Positions 37,915 to 46,728 of a stretch of DNA of 64,000 nt are shown piece after piece. The stretch covers positions 1 to 64,000 of the forward strand of contig JAEWPQ010000202.1 of NCBI GenBank assembly GCA_023460575.1, in the 5' to 3' direction. Source of the stretch: Bacillota bacterium (GTDB taxonomy: Bacteria > Bacillota > Clostridia > Lachnospirales > Lachnospiraceae). The position numbers were made by a program, and so were the translations under genes. The notes beneath the pieces were generated by a model, which saw only the letters and a list, made by a program, of their open reading frames with translations, was not told the origin of the DNA and ran no database searches. Every line of letters starts with the position of its first letter. Positions within the stretch are counted from its first letter, which is position 1.

Positions 37915-38472
37915 ATGAAAAAAAGAACTGTTTTTGTATGTATCTGTCTATCCGCCGGATTCCTGTTAAGCGGGTGTGCCAAAGGAGTTGACAGAGTGAC
38001 CCAAAGTGTAGAGACAACCGTAGAGAATACCACCATTGAAGCTATACCATCAACCAGTGAAACTGCAAAAGAAACGGAAACCGGTCAAATCAAAGCGAAT
38101 GTCCAATTATATGAAGGAACCTATTTTGATGAAGGTGTTTACAAATATGTGGATATTCCAACGACAGAATCCCCGTTTGTATATTGTGAAATCATGATCA
38201 GTAATATTACTGATACCTCTTTTGATTTCTCAATTTCAGAAACGGTTATGGCTACCGATGAAAGTACGGTTATTTTCCCAACCAGTACCGCTTTTTTCAC
38301 CGGAGACGGTACCGAAGCCACTTATACTGGAAAAGACCAAACCTTACATTTTGAATTTCCTCATGATCAGGATCTCTATCCCATCATCCGTGATATGAAG
38401 GTCACCGGTTTTCCTAAATTAGAAGGCAATAATTATATTAACAACAGCATCCCCGGACATGAAGCCGGATAA
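37915..38472 (+). CDS. Lipoprotein of unknown function
   Basis: 185 residues from the ATG after GAGGTAAAAAGG. Signal peptide with lipobox FLLSGC. A Thr/Glu-rich linker (residues 25-60) leads to a compact beta-rich domain of about 120 residues (FVYCEIMISNITDTSFDFSI). No family recognised. Monocistronic, ending at a long bidirectional hairpin. Confidence 0.65.
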   Translation: MKKRTVFVCICLSAGFLLSGCAKGVDRVTQSVETTVENTTIEAIPSTSETAKETETGQIKANVQLYEGTYFDEGVYKYVDIPTTESPFVYCEIMISNITDTSFDFSISETVMATDESTVIFPTSTAFFTGDGTEATYTGKDQTLHFEFPHDQDLYPIIRDMKVTGFPKLEGNNYINNSIPGHEAG

Positions 38473-38488
38473 TCACACTTCTGTATGA

Positions 38489-38536
38489 AAATGGCTGAGG
38501 CAGTAAGGAATTGACATCTTACTGCCGCAGCCATTT
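38489..38536. terminator. Bidirectional terminator with long stem
   Basis: AAATGGCTG and GGCAGTAAG pair with CTTACTGCC and CAGCCATTT across a 10-nt loop with one internal mismatch. It separates the convergent lipoprotein and sigma-like genes. Confidence 0.75.
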
Positions 38537-38545
38537 CCATACGAA

Positions 38546-38947
38546 TCACATGGGAAAATGTTTCGGTGCATAATTATGTATATTATAAACCTGTCTTAAA
38601 CTATAATTGGTTATTTCACTGATTTCTTCCCATGTATATCCGGAGATATATTTTAACAGAAGTATATTTTTTTCTATTTCAGAGTCCATCCGGCTCACAT
38701 TTTTCACGATTATACTGCATATCTGATTCTTTTCCCCCAACTGCTTTCTTAAACAGGAGAAAACATCTGTCATTTCCACACCCGCCTGGTCTGTGCCGGA
38801 ATCCCCAGACAGAACAGACAGCCATTGATTCTGCTCCTTTTCAAGACTGACCAATAATTTTTCCAATGTTTTTATTGAAAAAGTAAGTGACTGATATGAT
38901 TGTAAGAACGCTTTTTTCTCCTCTTTTTTTTCCATTTTACCATTCAT
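38546..38947 (-). CDS. Sigma-70 region-4-like protein (phage ArpU/DUF1492 type)
   Basis: 133 residues. N-terminal half helical and charged, without clear region 2. The C-terminal 45 residues (IEKNILLLKYISGYTWEEISEITNYSLRQVYNIH) have the helix-turn-helix of sigma region 4, as in small phage late regulators. AAGGAGG before the ATG. Divergent from the lysin-like gene, a pairing seen in prophages; no other phage genes are present. Confidence 0.6.
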   Translation of the reverse strand: MNGKMEKKEEKKAFLQSYQSLTFSIKTLEKLLVSLEKEQNQWLSVLSGDSGTDQAGVEMTDVFSCLRKQLGEKNQICSIIVKNVSRMDSEIEKNILLLKYISGYTWEEISEITNYSLRQVYNIHNYAPKHFPM

Positions 38948-39146
38948 CGATTAATCCTCCTTAAAGGTATTTACTAAGAAAAAAGACAAATGGCAGCTAT
39001 TTGTAAACTATAATCCACTTAAACCTCTGTGCTGCACTTTAAAACCATTGCATTGTATTACATGCCGCACTGGCTGTAGCATTGAGTTTAGAAAATGTGG
39101 ATCCAATTTTCTGTAATTAAATTATTTTTAACAGGAGGTTTTTAAA

Positions 39147-39989
39147 ATGGGGAAAATTGAAATTGCCATACAATGGATGATTAATCTGGCTAACGACGAC
39201 ACACATGGTTATGATCAGACACAAAGATGGGGACCTGATTACGATTGTTCTTCCGCTGTCATTACAGCATGGGAAAATGCAGGTGTACCCGTTAAAAGCA
39301 ATGGAGCCGGAGCTACCGGTACAATGTACAGTCCTTTTCTTAACTGTGGGTTTTCTGACGTCACCTCCCAGATCACACTCAGTTCCGGTAAGGGATTAGA
39401 ATATGGTGATGTACTGCTCAGAACAGGAACCAGTGGGCATACTGCCATGTATATTGGCAGCAGTAAAATTGTACATGCCAGCAAGAATGAAAACGGAACC
39501 AGCACCGGAGGAAAAACAGGCGATCAGACCGGAAATGAAATTTGTACCCGTACTTACTATAACAGCCCTTGGACTTATGTTCTCCGGTATACAGGAGGCG
39601 GCAGCGGACCAACCGGAGACAGCATCATCAGGAGTTTTCAAACCTGGCTTAATAACAACTATTCCGCTGGCTTAACCCCGGATGGAATTTATGGTACAAA
39701 CACGAAGAAGGCTGCTACAAAAGCTTATCAAAGAGTCCTTGGAGTAACTGCTGACGGCATTTTCGGTGCAGACTCAAAGGCGGCAGTGAAAACCTTAAAA
39801 TCCGGCAGTCAGGGAAATGATGTTCATCTCCTGCAGGGAATGCTCTATTGCCGGGGATTTAATCCCAATGGAACAGATGGAATCTTTGGTTCCGGAACAA
39901 CATCAGCTGTAAAGAAATTTCAGTCCAGCAAAGGATTAACTGCAGACGGTATTGCAGGTGCCAATACGATGTATGCACTCTATAATTAG
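39147..39989 (+). CDS. NlpC/P60-superfamily peptidoglycan hydrolase with two PG-binding domains
   Basis: 280 residues. The catalytic domain (1-150) has YDCSSAVITAW with the nucleophile Cys near 35 and SGHTAMYIG with the His near 96, as in phage-type endolysins (Amidase_5/NlpC group). Residues 157-280 contain two PG_binding_1 repeats (TPDGIYGTNTKKA, TADGIFGADSK, GTDGIFGSGTTSA, TADGIAG). No signal peptide, as in endolysins that need a holin or lysis for release. The strong AGGAGG suggests high expression. It may be a domesticated phage lysin. Confidence 0.8.
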   Translation: MGKIEIAIQWMINLANDDTHGYDQTQRWGPDYDCSSAVITAWENAGVPVKSNGAGATGTMYSPFLNCGFSDVTSQITLSSGKGLEYGDVLLRTGTSGHTAMYIGSSKIVHASKNENGTSTGGKTGDQTGNEICTRTYYNSPWTYVLRYTGGGSGPTGDSIIRSFQTWLNNNYSAGLTPDGIYGTNTKKAATKAYQRVLGVTADGIFGADSKAAVKTLKSGSQGNDVHLLQGMLYCRGFNPNGTDGIFGSGTTSAVKKFQSSKGLTADGIAGANTMYALYN

Positions 39990-40063
39990 TGCTGACTGTC
40001 ACTTTTCAGCTGTACCCATCTGACGGATTAACAAATAAAGACTCTATAAAGAGGAGAAGGAAT

Positions 40064-41743
40064 ATGAAAGATAAATGTAAAATTATTATTAAAAAACTAC
40101 TGTTATTTACTCTAATGGTAACTATGGTATCAGGAAATTATATACTTCCGGCTTCTGCAGCAGGTATTTCACTGACAGAGAGCGGAGGCTGGTTCGAAAG
40201 TGCTTATATCAAATGGAAGCCTGTCAGCAGTGCTGTCTCCTACAAGGTGTATATTAAACCATCGGCAGCGGACGATTCAGCTTATGTGCAGATTGATAAT
40301 GAGTTAATAAGAAAGTATTCCACCTATTGGAGAGCTGATGCGGTAGGCCTTGCAGCCGGCCAATATGTCATGAAAGCAGAAGCCATACTCCCCAATAACA
40401 CGAAAGAAAGCATTGTTTCCGGTGCTGTCACCGTGAGTGCAAACGCCAGATCCGGATTTGCTTTTTCCGGTGATTCTCTATATAAATCCGGATCTGGCGC
40501 ATACAGGGAAAATGGAATACTAAAAGATAATGCACAGGTGGTTTATGTGACTTCTGATACAGCAAAAACCGTAACACTTGATGTTACGGTAAACAGTTCC
40601 GGCAAAAAACAAACCGGTACCGGTATTGGTGAAATTTTAAAGTTACGTCAGAAAGGATATGACACAACTCCGCTTGCTATCCGTTTTATCGGTAAGGTTA
40701 CGGACAACAACATGGCCGGAGAGCTTAACAGCAATGGATACCTTGAAGTAAAAGGCAAAGCTTCCTACAAAGAAATGAATATGACTTTAGAAGGCATTGG
40801 CGATGATGCAACCGCTTATGGCTGGGGATTCTTAATCAGAAATTGCGGAAACTTAGAAATCAGGAACTTAGGTGTCATGCTGTTTCCTGACGATGGAATT
40901 TCACTTGATACGGCTAACTGTAATGTTTGGGTTCATAATAATGACATCTTTTACGGAAGTGCCGGATCCGATGCCGATCAGGTGAAAGGCGATGGTTCTG
41001 CTGATGTTAAGAGCGGATCCACTTATGTGACCCTTTCCTATAATCATTTCTGGGATTCCGGTAAATGTTCTCTTTGCGGAATGAAAGATACTGCAGAATT
41101 TTTCGTATCCTATCATCATAACTGGTACGATCATTCCGATTCCCGCCATCCCAGAATCAGGGCCGCCTCCGTACATATTTACAATAATTTCTTTGACGGA
41201 AATGCAAAATACGGCGTTGGTGTTACAAAAGGAAGTTCTGCATTTGTAGAAGCAAACTATTTCAGACATTGCAAATACCCTATGATGAGTTCCTTACAAG
41301 GTACGGATGCTTTGGGCGAAGGTACGTTTTCCGGTGAAGATGGCGGTATGATCAAAGCCTTTAACAATATGACAGAAAATACCTCCAGCCTGATCTATTC
41401 AAACTCCAATGACGGAACAACAAAAAAAGATGCAGTGTCCTTTGACGCTTATTTAGCATCTGCAAGAAATGAAACCGTTCCGGATTTTTATAAAACCATA
41501 GCAGGAGGTTCCGTCTATAACAATTTTGATACCAGAAAAGACATCGGTGTCAGCCTCACCGATATTGATCATGTGAATAACGTGGAACAAATTGTTACAA
41601 CAAGTGCCGGACGTTTCAACCAGGGCGACTTTACCTGGAAATTTGATAACGCAGTCGACGATACTTCTTATGATGTGAATGCAGCATTAATGTCTAAAAT
41701 AAGAAACTATACAACAGAACTTATATCAGTCGGAGGGAAATAA
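40064..41743 (+). CDS. Secreted PL1 pectate lyase
   Basis: 559 residues from the ATG after GGAGAAGG. Signal peptide (KKLLLFTLMVTMVSG, cleavage after ASA near 34). An FN3-like domain follows (about 36-125, AYIKWKPVSSAVSYKVYI), then a parallel beta-helix: LGVMLFPDDGIS, WVHNNDIFYG, YVTLSYNHFWD, and the catalytic strip HHNWYDHSDSRHPRIR of PL1 with the essential Arg. It cleaves polygalacturonate by beta-elimination with calcium outside the cell. It yields unsaturated uronides, the kind of end that GH88 hydrolases remove. Confidence 0.9.
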   Translation: MKDKCKIIIKKLLLFTLMVTMVSGNYILPASAAGISLTESGGWFESAYIKWKPVSSAVSYKVYIKPSAADDSAYVQIDNELIRKYSTYWRADAVGLAAGQYVMKAEAILPNNTKESIVSGAVTVSANARSGFAFSGDSLYKSGSGAYRENGILKDNAQVVYVTSDTAKTVTLDVTVNSSGKKQTGTGIGEILKLRQKGYDTTPLAIRFIGKVTDNNMAGELNSNGYLEVKGKASYKEMNMTLEGIGDDATAYGWGFLIRNCGNLEIRNLGVMLFPDDGISLDTANCNVWVHNNDIFYGSAGSDADQVKGDGSADVKSGSTYVTLSYNHFWDSGKCSLCGMKDTAEFFVSYHHNWYDHSDSRHPRIRAASVHIYNNFFDGNAKYGVGVTKGSSAFVEANYFRHCKYPMMSSLQGTDALGEGTFSGEDGGMIKAFNNMTENTSSLIYSNSNDGTTKKDAVSFDAYLASARNETVPDFYKTIAGGSVYNNFDTRKDIGVSLTDIDHVNNVEQIVTTSAGRFNQGDFTWKFDNAVDDTSYDVNAALMSKIRNYTTELISVGGK

Positions 41744-41771
41744 CTGCACTTTACTGTATCTCCCGATACAT

Positions 41772-41810
41772 AATTGAACGCGGCAAACAGGACATTTGCC
41801 GCGTTCAATT
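41772..41810. terminator. Bidirectional terminator
   Basis: Perfect 16-bp stem AATTGAACGCGGCAAA with a 7-nt loop, between the pectate lyase and the convergent MFS gene. Confidence 0.85.
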
Positions 41811-41821
41811 ACCAATGATTT

Positions 41822-43060
41822 TTAATTTTGCATTTCTTTTCTCCTGGACATTATGGATACTACAATCAACAAAATGCCGCCTCCTCCTATACAAAGAAAA
41901 TATGAATGCAGCCAGTCAAAATCAAGCAATAATCCTGATACGATAACAGCACACGGAGTAATTGCACTGGATAACATGCTGGATAATCCCATTACTCTTC
42001 CTCTGTGAGAGTCATCCGATGATGTTTGTAAAATTACATTTATTGGGATATTACTTGATACAATGGCACCTCCAAACATAAAGTTCAAAACTGCAAAGAA
42101 TAGAAACGAAACATTTTTCTTTAAATATAACTCTCCATAAACAGTTACAAGTCCCATAAGAACCATTAGCAGGGACATCACAGATATTGCACGAATCAGT
42201 AACTGCTTACTTTTTTCTACTTTAAATTTACTTGACATAATCAATGAAGTCGTTAATGCTCCTAAAGAAGTCATGCTTTGAATCACCCCATATTGTCTGG
42301 AGGATAACATAAGAGTATTATTTATTATATATGGTACTGGAACGGTAAATCCAAATTGGAATAAAAAATTCATTGAAATCATAAAAATTAATATTGTAAA
42401 AATGAACGAATTATTTTTACTATATGTATAGCTTTCTGTTATGTCTTCTATAATTTTCTTGAAATTTATACAATCTTTAATTTTTGCTGATTCTTTTTTA
42501 TTTTCTGCAAATACAATATGATATTCTAATATAGAAGCGATAAAAAAAGATATTGCATTAACCAATAAAAAAAGCTGTATGTCGATCTTAAGAATGATCA
42601 ATCCACCAATCCAGGGCGCAGATATTCTTGAAAAGGATGAGATACTCTGACTTAAGGAATTTAATTTCGGTAACAATTCTTTATCCACGACATTGGGAAG
42701 TGCTGACTGCAGAGCTATTAAATTAAAAACTGCTAAAACAGCCAAAATGAACATTAAGAAGTAAATATAAAATATACTCATTCCTGTAGATCTGCTTATC
42801 AGGTATATCAACATTAAAAACATACCGCTCAGTGCATCTGTGACCACTATTATTTTTTTTCTTTCAAAAAGATCGGATATTACACCTGCAAAGGGTGAAC
42901 ATAGGAATTGTGGTAACATTCCCAATGCTAAACTTACTCCAAAAAGAAGCCCCGACTGAGTCTCTTTTAATATATAATAACTAATTGCAAATGAATATAA
43001 TTGAGATCCAAATACAGTAACAAACTGTCCTAACAATAGGCGAAACATATTTTTATTCAA
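41822..43060 (-). CDS. MFS transporter (drug-efflux type)
   Basis: 412 residues, about twelve helices. N-terminal LLLGQFVTVFGSQLYSFAISYY and the loop motif GVISDLFERKKIIVVTD match the macrolide-efflux (MefA-like/MFS_3) group. The ATG at 43048 is too far from the GAGGAG site, so the TTG at 43060, 8 nt after it, is the likely start. Substrate unknown. Follows the sugar kinase gene with a 40-bp gap and may be co-transcribed. Confidence 0.82.
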   Translation of the reverse strand: MNKNMFRLLLGQFVTVFGSQLYSFAISYYILKETQSGLLFGVSLALGMLPQFLCSPFAGVISDLFERKKIIVVTDALSGMFLMLIYLISRSTGMSIFYIYFLMFILAVLAVFNLIALQSALPNVVDKELLPKLNSLSQSISSFSRISAPWIGGLIILKIDIQLFLLVNAISFFIASILEYHIVFAENKKESAKIKDCINFKKIIEDITESYTYSKNNSFIFTILIFMISMNFLFQFGFTVPVPYIINNTLMLSSRQYGVIQSMTSLGALTTSLIMSSKFKVEKSKQLLIRAISVMSLLMVLMGLVTVYGELYLKKNVSFLFFAVLNFMFGGAIVSSNIPINVILQTSSDDSHRGRVMGLSSMLSSAITPCAVIVSGLLLDFDWLHSYFLCIGGGGILLIVVSIMSRRKEMQN

Positions 43061-43100
43061 AAAACCGCTCCTCTGTCATTCAACTTACTTTATCATTAGA

Positions 43101-44213
43101 TTAAGCCTTCCAATATTTATCAACAATTTCTGTCATTTTATCTAACTGCCTCTCCATTTCAGTAACAAATTTAAACTGATTTTTAGCACGAATCAGATTA
43201 TGATACTTTTTATGAATCTTAAAGTATTGATCACCTTCCAGATAATCAGTCAAAAAACGAACACCACATTCCAAGGTCATAATTATGGCCGCCAAAGGAA
43301 GCCATTTAATTTCCTGCAGAGTTAAATTTCGTCCCATTGCTTCAAGGAATCCTTTTGTATATGCTTCAAACTTTTTGAAATCCACTTTCAAATCTTCCAA
43401 ATTCTCGCCGTCTTCTGCAATTGTACTTCCACACGAACGGATTGCATCCCCATAATCATATAATGCGCTTCCAGGCATTACTGTATCTAAATCGATCACA
43501 CATCTGCCTGTTCCTCTCACATCATCCAGCAGGACATTATTAATCTTCGTGTCATTATGTGTAACCCGAAGAGGAATCGCGCCGCTTTCCAAACCACGAA
43601 CCAGCGTCGACGCTATATCTTCTCTGGACAGTGCAAATTGAATTTCTTCCCTACATTGGTCAGCCCTTTGCAGCAGATCTTCCTGAACCGTATTTTTCAG
43701 ATTTTCGAAACGCCAAACGGTATTGTGAAAGCCTTCAATTGTCTCAATTAAACTTTCTGCCGGGTATTCACGAAGCAAATGCTGAAACTGACCAAATGCT
43801 TTCCCTGCTTCGTATAACATATTTGCGTCTTCTGCAAAGGTGTGACCGGCTGCATTTTTCACGAAAACATAGGCTCTCCAGAAATTGCCTTCCTCATCCT
43901 GGAAATAACTTTTATCACCTTTTGTTTTTGTTAAAGTCAGTATCTCATACCCATCTGCCTGCTGCTCTTTCGTAATCCGGCTGCTCAGATAAGAAGTGAC
44001 ATGTTCAATATTTTCCATTAAGCCAACTGTATTTTTAAAAACCAGATGATTAACCCTTTGTAAAATGTATTGCGTTAGCTCTTTATCTTCATCCACATAA
44101 GTTACTTTGAATGTATCATTAATATGACCATCTCCATAAGGTTCTGCCTTATCAAAAATTCCTTTAAAGGTAAACTGACTGCACACTTGTTCCAGTTTTT
44201 CTTCTTTTGTCAT
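43101..44213 (-). CDS. Aminoglycoside-phosphotransferase-fold sugar kinase (NahK-like)
   Basis: 370 residues. The catalytic loop THNDTKINNVLLD and the metal site VIDLDTVMPG follow the pattern of N-acetylhexosamine 1-kinase (NahK/LnpB), which phosphorylates GlcNAc/GalNAc at C1. The same fold serves other small-molecule kinases, so the sugar is not certain. No lacto-N-biose phosphorylase neighbour is present. It has a consensus promoter. Confidence 0.78.
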   Translation of the reverse strand: MTKEEKLEQVCSQFTFKGIFDKAEPYGDGHINDTFKVTYVDEDKELTQYILQRVNHLVFKNTVGLMENIEHVTSYLSSRITKEQQADGYEILTLTKTKGDKSYFQDEEGNFWRAYVFVKNAAGHTFAEDANMLYEAGKAFGQFQHLLREYPAESLIETIEGFHNTVWRFENLKNTVQEDLLQRADQCREEIQFALSREDIASTLVRGLESGAIPLRVTHNDTKINNVLLDDVRGTGRCVIDLDTVMPGSALYDYGDAIRSCGSTIAEDGENLEDLKVDFKKFEAYTKGFLEAMGRNLTLQEIKWLPLAAIIMTLECGVRFLTDYLEGDQYFKIHKKYHNLIRAKNQFKFVTEMERQLDKMTEIVDKYWKA

Positions 44214-44245
44214 TTTAACCCTCCCACAGTATCTAATCTGGTCCC

Positions 44246-44274
44246 ATTATAGCGGTGTTTGGATGCAGTGTCAA
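44246..44274 (-). promoter_or_regulatory. Consensus sigma-A promoter of the kinase gene
   Basis: On the minus strand TTGACA (44269-44274), a 17-bp spacer and TATAAT (44246-44251), both hexamers perfect, about 30 bp before the start codon. Bases 44275-44418 hold nothing I can identify. Confidence 0.85.
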
Positions 44275-44418
44275 TATATGTGGAAATGACTGCCGGAAGC
44301 CTCTCTTTTTAGTTAAGCAAAGAAAGCAAAAGTCTCTTAGTAGGCAGATCATTCCATTTTGTAATAACCGTTAATAAGCTTGAAAAACATAACATTAAAT
44401 TATATACTATCAATATAA

Positions 44419-44673
44419 TTAATTACTTTATCAGTTTCTACTGCCATTGAGAAAGTACAAGTCATCTGTGCCGGACAAGGCTCCGGTTTCTTTAATTATT
44501 GGGTAACGTCTAAACCCAGCGATGCAAACTCATGTAATACTACGACTCTTAACGGGTTAAATGCAGACAGCACATACCAAATCCAGATTCAAGGCCGGGT
44601 GCTCAGCAACTATACTGGAATGGATGGTTTTACCATCAGGGGGACAATCGTCCGAGTTACATACAGTTATTAA
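44419..44673 (+). pseudogene. C-terminal remnant of an unidentified protein
   Basis: An 84-codon open stretch, bounded upstream by TAA and lacking any ATG/GTG/TTG start with a ribosome site, reads KVQVICAGQGSGFFNYWV to TIVRVTYSY before TAA. Its composition is that of a secreted beta-rich domain. It has codon usage like its neighbours. It looks like the end of a deleted gene; I do not recognise the family. Confidence 0.5.
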
Positions 44674-44726
44674 TTTTGAACCTATAAAATTATAAACCAA
44701 AACAGGATGACAACTTGCCGAATACA

Positions 44727-44770
44727 ACAAGAAACAGGGATTTGCTCATGAGCAAGTCCCTGTTTCTTGT
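44727..44770. terminator. Large hairpin terminator
   Basis: A 14-bp stem ACAAGAAACAGGGA/TCCCTGTTTCTTGT encloses a smaller palindrome TTGCTCATGAGCAA. It lies downstream of the 191-residue gene and of the plus-strand remnant. Confidence 0.75.
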
Positions 44771-44792
44771 ATAGCAGATCATTGGCATAATA

Positions 44793-45368
44793 CTATACGG
44801 TATAATCTATCTTTTTATAGCTTGTTACTTCCTGTGTATTTTCATTCACATATTGTCTGTAATATCGATCCTCGGCCTTATTGAGACGAGAGAGAAATGT
44901 TTGCTGCATGGATTGCTCCTGGGGTGTATTCACATGATACCAACTCCCGGAGGCATACCCCATTACTACCTGACCCATCTTACTTTCCTTTAACTCAAAT
45001 GTATCTGGTTGTAAGTCAGATCCAGAAAGAACTACCGTAGTGCCGGACCCTGCAGAATTACAACTATGCCCTTCTTGGCCAGATTCCCCTATTCCGTCCT
45101 TTTTATTTAAGTAATCAATTAGATTCATGAACCCGTCTGGGTCTGTTTTTCCAGCCTTCACCCCGGATTGTTTCATCATCTCTGCAGCATCTTTCACCAT
45201 GCTCTTTCTGTCTGGTGACACGGAGGATATATATTGCGCCCTCATCTTATCTCCTGTCAGGCTCAGATTTTCGTATTGGATGCTGTCATTTTGAAGACGT
45301 GCTTCTGCCAAGCCTTTTGCCAATTCATCGATCCTCACATTAAACTCATCTTCTGATGGACGTTCCAT
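44793..45368 (-). CDS. Hypothetical protein
   Basis: 191 residues, hydrophilic, no signal peptide or membrane segment. N-terminal helix-rich part (VRIDELAKGLAEARLQNDSIQYENL), then a Ser/Gly linker and a short beta part (MGQVVMGYASGSWYHV). The frame opens just after a TGA and the ATG has AAAGGA directly against it, a poor spacing, so the N-terminus may be missing or translation may be coupled to the hydrolase, which ends 17 bp upstream. No family recognised. Confidence 0.45.
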   Translation of the reverse strand: MERPSEDEFNVRIDELAKGLAEARLQNDSIQYENLSLTGDKMRAQYISSVSPDRKSMVKDAAEMMKQSGVKAGKTDPDGFMNLIDYLNKKDGIGESGQEGHSCNSAGSGTTVVLSGSDLQPDTFELKESKMGQVVMGYASGSWYHVNTPQEQSMQQTFLSRLNKAEDRYYRQYVNENTQEVTSYKKIDYTV

Positions 45369-45385
45369 TCCTTTATGAGGTATCC

Positions 45386-46552
45386 CTAACGATCACTTGG
45401 GCGAGGTGCTGCCGGACCAAGCCCGATGGAGCAGAGCCAGTTCAGCGCTACCTCGTGGAGCACATTGATGTTGTCAACCTGACAATGTTCCAATCCCCCA
45501 AGTCGTCTATCCTCTATCGGGAAGAACGTCTTGTTTTTCGAACCGGCCTGCTCGTAATTCTTCCAGGCTTGAGTTAGCGGATTTGGCTGAACCAATATCT
45601 CTTCCGCACCGTGCATCACAAGAAGCGGGCATTCTATCTGGTGGAGTACGCCCTCGAGATTGTAGGCAAAGCGCGGATTGCCCGCAAAGTCATCAAGGCT
45701 TTTTGCTCCCAGGATTCTCATGCCGTGGGCGGCCAGACTCGGTGGCATCCATTTTAGCATTGCTTCCCAGTCGAACGCATGCGTACCACCGTCGGAAATG
45801 ACAGCAGCAATTCTGTGATCAAATGAAGCAAATCGCAGAGAGTCGTATGCAGCAAAGCTTTCACCGTGCACGATAATCTTATCCGGATCGACTTCCGGAC
45901 GTGTCAGAAGAAAGTCGATTGCCCGTGAATGGAAGGCCTCGCTGTCAGCCCGTCTCCCCTTTCCCTTCTCATACATTGACAAGCCGGTACCCGGCTGGTC
46001 ATAGACAAGAAAGTTATATCCACACGAAATAAAGGCAGGGCCCAGCCAGAAATAGTTCTCAATTGACCACTCATCACCACCGTTGAGAGCAAAAACGGTC
46101 GGCTTCGGGCCTTTTATCCATGGAGGTGAGAAGAAGTACCCATTCAATTTAACACCCTCATAATCGACCTGGATTTTCTCCGGGGGAACATCAAAGTATT
46201 TTCCGGCAGCCTCGAAGAGTTCATTTACCTTATGAAACAGAGCGATTTTCTCAGTGTCATCACTCATCACAGAATATTCCGCAATTCGGTAGTAATTACA
46301 GGCGCGGATATAGCAGTTTCGTGCTGTATACCAGTTACCAGTGGCTTCGGCCTCCTTCCCGTGCTTTTCCAGGGCCTGAGCTGTTATAACCCATTCACTA
46401 TGCCACGTATCCTTATCGTTTGGATCAATTTTTTTGCAGGCTTCGTAGATTTCGGTGACATCTGTAGCACCGAGGCTTGCCATCCCCAGCGCTTTGGTAA
46501 CCTGGTATGACATCATGTAATTATCTGGCCAACGGCTGAATTCAACTGACAT
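45386..46552 (-). CDS. Alpha/beta hydrolase (FrsA/pseudooxynicotine-hydrolase type)
   Basis: 388 residues. An N-terminal helical cap of about 130 residues (TARNCYIRACNYYRIAEY) precedes the alpha/beta core: FALNGGDEW (oxyanion region), the nucleophile elbow HGESFAAYD, DGGTHAFDW, and a C-terminal His in GLEHCQVDN. This cap-plus-core form is that of the FrsA/2,6-dihydropseudooxynicotine hydrolase group. Substrate unknown. GGAGG before the ATG. Confidence 0.8.
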   Translation of the reverse strand: MSVEFSRWPDNYMMSYQVTKALGMASLGATDVTEIYEACKKIDPNDKDTWHSEWVITAQALEKHGKEAEATGNWYTARNCYIRACNYYRIAEYSVMSDDTEKIALFHKVNELFEAAGKYFDVPPEKIQVDYEGVKLNGYFFSPPWIKGPKPTVFALNGGDEWSIENYFWLGPAFISCGYNFLVYDQPGTGLSMYEKGKGRRADSEAFHSRAIDFLLTRPEVDPDKIIVHGESFAAYDSLRFASFDHRIAAVISDGGTHAFDWEAMLKWMPPSLAAHGMRILGAKSLDDFAGNPRFAYNLEGVLHQIECPLLVMHGAEEILVQPNPLTQAWKNYEQAGSKNKTFFPIEDRRLGGLEHCQVDNINVLHEVALNWLCSIGLGPAAPRPSDR

Positions 46553-46728
46553 TCCAATATCCTCCTTTTACGTCATAGAAATAATCTTTCGTCATATAGC
46601 TTTACTCCTTTCAATTTCTTGTATCGTTTTCGGCTACAAGAGAATCTTACAATGCAAAGATAAAGCGTCAGTTAAAAGAAAATAAATGTTAGTAAAGAGA
46701 ATATAAAAAATTATGAAGCACTTTCGTA

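Noticed and set aside
38546..41743. Prophage region
   Set aside because: Only a lysin-like gene and a region-4-like gene are present; no capsid, terminase, tail, integrase or att sites are visible.
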